Shown one piece after another: positions 39,560-46,948 of a stretch of DNA of 46,948 nucleotides; position 1 is the first letter of the stretch, and each line of letters begins with the position of its first letter. The position numbers and the translations under genes were made by a program. This DNA comes from Erysipelotrichaceae bacterium (lineage in GTDB: Bacteria; Bacillota_I; Bacilli_A; Culicoidibacterales; Culicoidibacteraceae). A model generated the notes under the pieces. That model saw only the letters and a program-made list of their open reading frames with translations, had not been told where the DNA came from and did not search any database. Where the stretch lies: contig BHER01000002.1 in NCBI GenBank assembly GCA_003864555.1, positions 1 through 46,948 on the forward strand. Direction: 5' to 3'.

Positions 39560-40477
39560 ATGCAAAATAAAAATAGTAAGCTAATTGAAAAATATATTGA
39601 GTATATTACCTTTCAACGGAAGTACTCAAGTATTACTGTGCTACAGTATACGCAAGAACTACATCATTTTCAAATATTTGTTCAAAAAGATGATGCGGAT
39701 TTTTTATTAACGGATGTTTCACGGATGCAAATTCAAACATATTTATTTGGGTTTCATAAGACGCATAGGAAAGAGTCGCGCGCAAAGAAAATTTCAATTT
39801 TACGGCAGTTTTTTCTCTATTTGCTTGAGCATGAGTATATTACACAGAACCCAACAGAGTATATTGAACTTCCTAAAAAAGATAAGAAATTACCACAAAT
39901 TGTAAGCCACCAAGAAGTAGACTTTATCCTAGACGGAATACGGAAACTTAAAGACCAGTTTATGGAGCGCGATTTAGCAATTATTGCAATCCTTTTTGGG
40001 AGTGGTATCCGAGTATCAGAACTAGCAAATTTAAAAAATAGTGATATTAGAGTTGCTGAAAAAGTTTTGTTTATCCATGAAGGAAAAGGAAATAAAGATC
40101 GATATGCACCAGTAAATATTCTAGCTATGGGGCTAGTAGTAGCATATTGTCGTGAACTGCGGCCTTTTCAATTACTGAAAGCAAAAGAGCCAACAGACTA
40201 TGTTTTTCTCAATCGTATAGGTGCTCCCCTAACGCCAAGAGGAATCCAAGATATCCTAGCAAGAATTTCAAATAAGCTTGGTATTGCAAAATTGACCCCC
40301 CATATGTTTCGCCACGGGTTTGCAACATCTTTATTGAATAATGGGGCAGATTTGCGATCTGTTCAGGAATTACTTGGACATGTTCATGTGACAAGTACGC
40401 AAATATACACGCATGTGAGTAATAAGACTATGCAATCTGTATATGAAAAAAGCCATCCATTGAATAAAAAGCCGTAA
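39560..40477 (+). CDS. xerC: Tyrosine recombinase, XerC-like
   Basis: 305-residue site-specific recombinase of the type that resolves chromosome dimers at dif. The N-terminal SAM-like DNA-binding domain is residues about 5-95. The catalytic set is present: Arg in GSGIRVSEL, Lys in EGKGNKDR, HMFRHGFAT (H-x-x-R), LGHVHVTSTQIYTHV with the second His and the nucleophilic Tyr. Position after trmFO supports XerC (CodV in Bacillus) rather than a mobile integrase. The hslV-hslU-codY genes that usually follow are missing. Confidence 0.92.
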   Translation: MQNKNSKLIEKYIEYITFQRKYSSITVLQYTQELHHFQIFVQKDDADFLLTDVSRMQIQTYLFGFHKTHRKESRAKKISILRQFFLYLLEHEYITQNPTEYIELPKKDKKLPQIVSHQEVDFILDGIRKLKDQFMERDLAIIAILFGSGIRVSELANLKNSDIRVAEKVLFIHEGKGNKDRYAPVNILAMGLVVAYCRELRPFQLLKAKEPTDYVFLNRIGAPLTPRGIQDILARISNKLGIAKLTPHMFRHGFATSLLNNGADLRSVQELLGHVHVTSTQIYTHVSNKTMQSVYEKSHPLNKKP

Positions 40478-40480
40478 AAT

Positions 40481-40509
40481 TTGACGTGCGATTCGATAAA
40501 AAGTATAAT
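40481..40509 (+). promoter_or_regulatory. Promoter of the sortase gene
   Basis: TTGACG (40481-40486), 17 bases, TATAAT (40504-40509): a near-consensus housekeeping promoter just after the xerC stop, serving the sortase. Confidence 0.85.
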
Positions 40510-40533
40510 TTAATCATATAAGGGGGAAAAAAA

Positions 40534-41133
40534 ATGAAAAAAAAGAATGGGAATCTCTTGTCAAATATATTAACAGTCATAGGCGTTGGAGGAATCCTTA
40601 TTGGCGGTGGAATCTTAGGAACAACACTTTGGGGCGAATATAACCGCGGAGTAGAAACACGCGAGTTTGTCAAACAGGCCGAAGTATTAACCCAACAAGA
40701 AATGTTGATATCACGAGCAGAGTTTGATCCTGAGGCTGGGGATGTAGTGGGTTTAATTTTTTTCCCTAAGTTTGATGTACGTGTTGCCTTGATTGAAGGA
40801 ATGCGCGATAGCGACTTACACGCGGGAATTGGACATGAACCACTTACCGGTTGGCCAACCGATGAGCGTCAGATATTTTTAGCAGGACATAGAAATACAG
40901 AATTTGGCATACTAAAAGATATTGAAATAGGTGATATTGTTGAGATGCGGATGAAGTATGGAACATATACATATAAAATAACTGGAACAAAAATAGTAGA
41001 TGCGGGAGCAGTAGATGAAATTAAGCCATATGAATCATTTGAAAATGATCAGTTAGTTTTAATGACATGTTATCCATTCACATTTGGAGCCGATACCGTA
41101 GATAGATTTTTAGTCTTTGCAGAAAGAGCATAA
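40534..41133 (+). CDS. Class D sortase
   Basis: Membrane-bound cysteine transpeptidase that attaches LPxTG-type proteins to the cell wall. One N-terminal membrane helix (about 12-33) is followed by the sortase barrel. The catalytic triad is visible: His119 in FLAGHRNT, Cys179 in LMTCYPF and Arg191 in VDRFLVF. The YGTYTYKITGTKIVDA strand and TCYPF are typical of class D. It has 199 residues. No sortase substrate with an LPxTG tail is nearby, so it is likely a housekeeping or stand-alone enzyme. It has its own promoter, and the CIRCE element downstream may end its transcript. Confidence 0.92.
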   Translation: MKKKNGNLLSNILTVIGVGGILIGGGILGTTLWGEYNRGVETREFVKQAEVLTQQEMLISRAEFDPEAGDVVGLIFFPKFDVRVALIEGMRDSDLHAGIGHEPLTGWPTDERQIFLAGHRNTEFGILKDIEIGDIVEMRMKYGTYTYKITGTKIVDAGAVDEIKPYESFENDQLVLMTCYPFTFGADTVDRFLVFAERA

Positions 41134-41145
41134 GAAAACAAAGAA

Positions 41146-41172
41146 TTAGCACTCGAATATTGACAGTGCTAT
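41146..41172 (+). promoter_or_regulatory. CIRCE operator (HrcA site) upstream of dnaJ
   Basis: TTAGCACTC, nine bases, CAGTGCTAT: matches the CIRCE consensus TTAGCACTC-N9-GAGTGCTAA except for the two outermost bases of the right half. It covers the -35 box of the dnaJ promoter, so HrcA binding should block transcription until heat shock. Confidence 0.93.
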
Positions 41173-41179
41173 TTTTTTT
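41147..41179 (+). terminator. CIRCE palindrome followed by eight T: possible terminator for sortase
   Basis: TAGCACT and AGTGCTA form a 7-bp stem with an 11-base loop, and eight T follow at once (41172-41179). RNA from the sortase promoter would therefore carry a terminator-like structure within the operator. Confidence 0.5.
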
Positions 41180-41188
41180 GTGTATAAT
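41160..41188 (+). promoter_or_regulatory. Promoter of dnaJ
   Basis: Perfect TTGACA (41160-41165), 17-base spacer, perfect TATAAT (41183-41188). The -35 lies inside the CIRCE operator. Confidence 0.92.
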
Positions 41189-41233
41189 AGAATTAAGGTA
41201 AAAATTTGTAGAAGAAAGCAAGAGGTGCTGATA

Positions 41234-42358
41234 GTGGCAGAGAAAAAAGATTATTATGACGTGCTTGGGATTTCAAAATCAAGTTCAAAAGAAGATATGA
41301 AAAAATCATATAAAAAACTTGTGAAGAAATACCATCCAGATATTAACAAAGAGGCAAGTGCTGTTGATAAATATAAAGAAATTCAAGAAGCTTATGGAGT
41401 TATTGGTGATGATGCTAAAAGAGCGCAATATGACCAATATGGCCATAGTGCTTTCTCACAAGGCGCAGGAGGATCAGGTTATGGTTCTTCAGATTATAGC
41501 GATATGTTTAGTGGTGGATTTGGAGATATTTTTGGAGATATGTTTGGTGGGTCAAGCCGCAGACAAAATAATGGTCCAAGCCGAGGTGCTGATCTAGAAA
41601 CAGAAATTGTAATTGATTTTGAGGCAGCAGCTTTTGGTATCAAAAAAGAAATTAAAATTCAAAAAAGAGAAACATGTTCTACCTGTAAAGGTAAGGGTGC
41701 AGAAAACCCAAGTGATGTTGAGACATGTAAACAATGTCAAGGATCAGGTCGTATACGCGTTGCTCAAAATACACCATTTGGTCGGATGATGAGTGAGCAG
41801 GCATGTCCTAGTTGTCATGGTCAAGGACGAACTTTTAAAACGAAATGTCGTTCATGCCATGGTGAGGGAATTACCGAAAATACGAAAACACTCGATATTT
41901 CAATTCCAGCAGGTATTGAAAATGGACAGACAGTTCGCTTAACTGGTGAGGGGAATGCTGGGATGAAAGGCGGACCAAGCGGTGATTTATATGTCCATGT
42001 TCGTGTAAGAAATCACGAGTTCTTCTCAAGAGAAGGAAAAGATATTTTCTGCACAATCCCAATTACGTTTGCACAGGCAGCATTGGGAGCAGAACTTGAA
42101 ATTCCTACGCTTACTGGTAAAGTTAAATTAACAATACCTAGTGGGACACAGACGGATACAGAATTTAGATTACGTGAAAAAGGTGTGGTTGGTGTTCACG
42201 GTGGTGCACATGGGTCACAATATGTAAAAGTAAGAATTATTGTACCAAAAAAATTATCAAAAAAACAAAGAGAATTACTCGAAGAATTAGAAAGTACTTT
42301 GCCAATCGAGGATCATAAAAGTAACTTTTTCAACAAAGTAAAAAAATTTTTCAACTAA
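41234..42358 (+). CDS. dnaJ: Chaperone protein DnaJ
   Basis: Class I Hsp40 co-chaperone that stimulates DnaK ATPase and binds unfolded proteins. J-domain with HPD at residues 34-36, a Gly/Phe-rich linker (GSGYGSSDYSDMFSGGFG), four CxxCxGxG zinc repeats (CSTCKGKG, CKQCQGSG, CPSCHGQG, CRSCHGEG) and C-terminal substrate-binding domains. I chose GTG at 41234: it follows GAGGTG by seven bases and gives the family start AEKKDYYDVLG, with 374 residues. An upstream in-frame ATG at 41180 would lie within the promoter. It is placed before hrcA, not after dnaK as in Bacillus. Confidence 0.97.
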   Translation: MAEKKDYYDVLGISKSSSKEDMKKSYKKLVKKYHPDINKEASAVDKYKEIQEAYGVIGDDAKRAQYDQYGHSAFSQGAGGSGYGSSDYSDMFSGGFGDIFGDMFGGSSRRQNNGPSRGADLETEIVIDFEAAAFGIKKEIKIQKRETCSTCKGKGAENPSDVETCKQCQGSGRIRVAQNTPFGRMMSEQACPSCHGQGRTFKTKCRSCHGEGITENTKTLDISIPAGIENGQTVRLTGEGNAGMKGGPSGDLYVHVRVRNHEFFSREGKDIFCTIPITFAQAALGAELEIPTLTGKVKLTIPSGTQTDTEFRLREKGVVGVHGGAHGSQYVKVRIIVPKKLSKKQRELLEELESTLPIEDHKSNFFNKVKKFFN

Positions 42359-42378
42359 AAAAAACTTTATAAATTATA

Positions 42379-42405
42379 TTAGCACTTAAATGTTGACAGT
42401 GCTAA
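42379..42405 (+). promoter_or_regulatory. CIRCE operator upstream of hrcA
   Basis: TTAGCACTT, nine bases, CAGTGCTAA: 8 of 9 consensus matches in each half. Its right half overlaps the -35 (TTGACA) of the hrcA promoter. Confidence 0.94.
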
Positions 42406-42422
42406 TGTGAATGGTGTATAAT
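42393..42422 (+). promoter_or_regulatory. Promoter of hrcA-grpE-dnaK
   Basis: TTGACA (42393-42398), 18-base spacer, TATAAT (42417-42422), placed as at dnaJ so that the -35 lies in CIRCE. Confidence 0.9.
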
Positions 42423-42426
42423 TAAA

Positions 42427-42453
42427 TTAGCACGTAGATGATAGTGTTGCTAA
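42427..42453 (+). promoter_or_regulatory. Degenerate second CIRCE-like site at the hrcA start region
   Basis: TTAGCACGT, nine bases, TGTTGCTAA keeps the 9-9-9 layout, with 7 of 9 left-half and 6 of 9 right-half matches to consensus. It begins 5 bases after the -10 box and ends just at the hrcA ribosome site (AGAAGGTG), so it covers the expected transcription start. Confidence 0.6.
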
Positions 42454-42465
42454 GAAGGTGAAAAG

Positions 42466-43536
42466 ATGTTAAGTGATAGAAAAAAAGTAGTACTAAAGGC
42501 TATTATTGATGAATTTATTGAATCAGCATTGCCCGTTGGGTCAAAGCTCCTTATTCAAAAATATGAAATCCCATATAGTTCAGCAACCATTCGAAATGAA
42601 ATGGTAACGCTTGAAAAATTAGGGTTTCTAGAAAAAACACATACCTCATCAGGACGCGTACCATCAGAAGAAGGCTACCGTTTCTATATTGAAAATCTTA
42701 TGGATGGCAAACAATCTAAAAAAGAGAATGTAAGCAGCCGTGAAGTTTCAATAATGGGGGCAAATCAAGGTGAATTCACTTTACTTGATGCGTTAGCAAA
42801 TATTTGTTATAAAAGTGGAATTTCATTCGATGAGCGTATTCGCGAAATCATTAAGCTCCTAAGTGATATCACAAACCATACAGTATTTTATTTAGGACCA
42901 TCGCTACAACGTGTGAATGTGTCACAAATTAAATTACTCCAGGTATCTTCTTATGAAGCTGTCGTTTTACTAATAACCGATCAGGGGAAAGTAGAAACAC
43001 GACTGTTTGCTATCCATTCCCTACAGGAACTGGAAACACTAGACTATATTGTGAAATACCTAAATGAGATGTTAACCCATATACCACTATCACAAATTGT
43101 TGAGAAGTTGGAAACAGAAATTAAACCGATTTTAGGAAAACATTTACAAGAGTATGCACTTTTTCATAAAGAGTTTCTTTTACTATTTGAATCATTTGTT
43201 GCAAGTACAATATACTTTAGCGGACAGGTGAATATGATTACAGATGAGAGCTTGAATGATTTTAGAAATCTCAAAGCAATATTTAATTTTTTTGAAGATG
43301 AAAAAGATATGCTATGGTTTAAAAGTAGTGAATTAGGAATTGATGTCCACATAGGTGAAGAGCTTAAAAATGAAATATTTAATAACTATGCTCTGATCCG
43401 AATGACCTTTGAGATGCCAATAACACGAGGTCATGGAACAATTGGTATTATTGGCCCAAAAAGAATGCAATATAACGAAACAATCCAATTGCTAAACTTT
43501 GTGCAGCAATTTATAGGCAGCAGATTAAAAAGGTGA
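42466..43536 (+). CDS. hrcA: Heat-inducible transcription repressor HrcA
   Basis: Repressor that binds CIRCE and is folded by GroEL, so it loses activity during heat shock. The N-terminal winged helix runs from LSDRKKVVLKAIIDEFI through LPVGSKLLIQKY, SSATIRNEMVTLEKLGFLEKTHTSSGRVPSEEGYRFYI; the GAF-like and dimerisation part ends with GTIGIIGPKRMQYN. At 356 residues it is slightly longer than the Bacillus protein (343). It ends in TGA. It has two operator copies before it and is followed by grpE after 35 bases, so it represses its own operon. Confidence 0.97.
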   Translation: MLSDRKKVVLKAIIDEFIESALPVGSKLLIQKYEIPYSSATIRNEMVTLEKLGFLEKTHTSSGRVPSEEGYRFYIENLMDGKQSKKENVSSREVSIMGANQGEFTLLDALANICYKSGISFDERIREIIKLLSDITNHTVFYLGPSLQRVNVSQIKLLQVSSYEAVVLLITDQGKVETRLFAIHSLQELETLDYIVKYLNEMLTHIPLSQIVEKLETEIKPILGKHLQEYALFHKEFLLLFESFVASTIYFSGQVNMITDESLNDFRNLKAIFNFFEDEKDMLWFKSSELGIDVHIGEELKNEIFNNYALIRMTFEMPITRGHGTIGIIGPKRMQYNETIQLLNFVQQFIGSRLKR

Positions 43537-43571
43537 TAATGCTGCTGTATATATGAAAGTGAGGGGTAAAA

Positions 43572-45960
<2,389 letters not shown>

Positions 45961-45969
45961 GACTAAGAG

Positions 45970-45997
45970 GGCGTAGAAATTGATTCTACGCCTTTTT
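45970..45997 (+). terminator. Intrinsic terminator after dnaK
   Basis: A perfect 9-bp stem (GGCGTAGAA/TTCTACGCC) with an ATTGA loop and five T, ten bases after the dnaK stop. Confidence 0.92.
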
Positions 45998-46017
45998 CAT
46001 ATAATAATATAGTATAA

Positions 46018-46061
46018 AAAAAGCCAAGGCATGAGGTTATTCCCTGATGCCTTGGCTTTTT
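46018..46061. terminator. Bidirectional terminator between dnaK and the foldase gene
   Basis: A 15-bp stem AAAAAGCCAAGGCAT/ATGCCTTGGCTTTTT with a 14-base loop. It ends 12 bases from the stop of the minus-strand gene and probably serves mainly that gene, since dnaK has its own terminator. Confidence 0.9.
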
Positions 46062-46073
46062 AGTATGTGGATT

Positions 46074-46948
46074 CTATTCTTGCGGATCTGTATTTTCTAT
46101 CGTTTCGGGTTCAATATATGTTAAAGCTTGTTCTTCAACTTTGCTTCTATAGTCATCAAACTCTTTTTTTGCTTTTTCATCCGTTATATCAATTGTAACT
46201 TGATCTAATAATTTTTTAGTAGCATTTGCACTAAATCCAGGTGTGTTTGTTGATTCAGTATTAAGTGCTTGTCTGATTTCTTTTGATAATTCTGGTGTCA
46301 GCTCAGCTTTCTCAATTTCCGATACTTTGATAATATGGTAACCAAATTCTGTTTTGACTGGGGTTACTGTAATAGAATCTGCTTCTGCATTTTCTAAAGC
46401 AGTAGCGAATGGGGCAACATAGTTTGCCGCTGCTTGACATGATAAATCAGAGAATTGTTTAATTTGTACTCCCTCAAGCATAATATCATTTGCATTAAGT
46501 GTTTGAGGTTGGTTTTGCTGTTGTTGTGTTGGGTTTTCTTCTTGTTGTTGGATACTTAGCGCATTTGCTTCTAATTCAAGATCTTCAAATGTTTTATCCC
46601 CTGTGTTAATCTTAGCCTGGATTGTTGCTGCATCTTCTTCATTTTCAATTAAGATATGTTTGGCACAATACTTCGTTTCATATAAAGATGTATAACGCGC
46701 ACTTATTTGCTCAGTTGTTACATTGGTTACACTATCTAAATAGTTATTATATAATAATGTAAATTTAATGACATTTACCAAATCTGCCTCAGTATGTAAA
46801 GGCAAGGGATACTGTTCTTCAGATTTTTCGAGATACTTATCACCATTTTGGGCTTTTATATTACTGACTGCTGTGTTTAGCATGCGGCTATCAAGTTTTC
46901 CATGGCCAGTTTTTTCGAGAACTGCTGTCATGGTAGGGACGATAACAG
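46074..46948 (-). CDS. Parvulin-type peptidyl-prolyl isomerase, PrsA-like (partial)
   Basis: The frame is open to the right edge, so the N-terminus, and any lipoprotein signal, is outside the window; 291 residues are visible. A PpiC/parvulin domain is recognisable from YCAKHILIENEEDAATIQAKI and, after a gap, FGYHIIKVSEIEKAEL. Between them the usual GGDLG stretch is replaced by a Gln-rich low-complexity insertion (QQQEENPTQQQQNQ) and a region with little similarity to PrsA. PrsA-type foldases help exported proteins fold outside the membrane. Loss of central parvulin residues may mean this protein is a chaperone without isomerase activity. It ends with an acidic, helical tail. Confidence 0.78.
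   Translation of the reverse strand, partial: VIVPTMTAVLEKTGHGKLDSRMLNTAVSNIKAQNGDKYLEKSEEQYPLPLHTEADLVNVIKFTLLYNNYLDSVTNVTTEQISARYTSLYETKYCAKHILIENEEDAATIQAKINTGDKTFEDLELEANALSIQQQEENPTQQQQNQPQTLNANDIMLEGVQIKQFSDLSCQAAANYVAPFATALENAEADSITVTPVKTEFGYHIIKVSEIEKAELTPELSKEIRQALNTESTNTPGFSANATKKLLDQVTIDITDEKAKKEFDDYRSKVEEQALTYIEPETIENTDPQE

Noticed and set aside
39560-40477. Tyrosine recombinase as a mark of an integrated element
   Set aside because: It occupies the conserved xerC position after trmFO; no flanking repeats, tRNA gene or phage-like genes are present.

Overview
The window is a chromosomal housekeeping segment from an AT-rich (roughly one third G+C by eye), walled, Gram-positive bacterium of the Bacillota. 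Evidence: PolC-type replicative polymerase, RbgA, SepF, YlmH, DivIVA, IreB, a DnaD-family protein, a T-box riboswitch, CIRCE operators, MltG and a class D sortase. TGA is a stop (for example at the end of hrcA), so this is not a Mycoplasma-type code. The gene complement would suit an Erysipelotrichia/Turicibacter/Culicoidibacter-like lineage, but that placement is a guess. No phage, insertion sequence, CRISPR array, tRNA or rRNA gene was seen. No gap between genes exceeds 300 bases; the largest (18881-19128) holds the ileS T-box leader.

Layout. 1-8470: end of cdsA, dxr, rseP, proS, a terminator, then polC (phospholipid and isoprenoid precursors, site-2 protease, prolyl-tRNA synthetase, replication). 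8471-13601: rplS with its own promoter and leader, lepB, rbgA, rnhB, an unrecognised small gene, metG. 13633-14510: degV and a strong terminator. 14644-21891: division cluster ftsA, ftsZ, sepF, ylmH, divIVA, followed by T-box-controlled ileS. 21944-23179 (minus): mgsA/rarA. 23401-31800: mnmA, recD2, alaS, ireB, ruvX, a DUF1292 gene, mltG. 31853-34400: rimM, trmD, dnaD-like, nth. 34447-35046 (minus): plsY. 35206-40477: dprA, topA, trmFO, xerC-like. 40534-41133: a lone class D sortase. 41146-45960: heat-shock cluster in the order dnaJ, hrcA, grpE, dnaK, with CIRCE operators before dnaJ and before hrcA. 46074-46948 (minus): a parvulin-type foldase running off the window.

Most of this follows gene neighbourhoods known from Bacillus and relatives. 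I found no convincing new multi-gene system. The notable features are departures from the standard forms: a prolyl-tRNA synthetase with the editing insertion cleanly missing; an FtsA whose three nucleotide-binding motifs are all degraded although the membrane-targeting tail remains; a CIRCE operator that also has the form of an intrinsic terminator for the upstream sortase; a second, degenerate CIRCE copy at the hrcA start site; and dnaJ placed ahead of hrcA. Several usual partners are missing from their normal places: the cysteine desulfurase beside mnmA, hslVU-codY after xerC, ylmG in the division cluster, and rplS after trmD.
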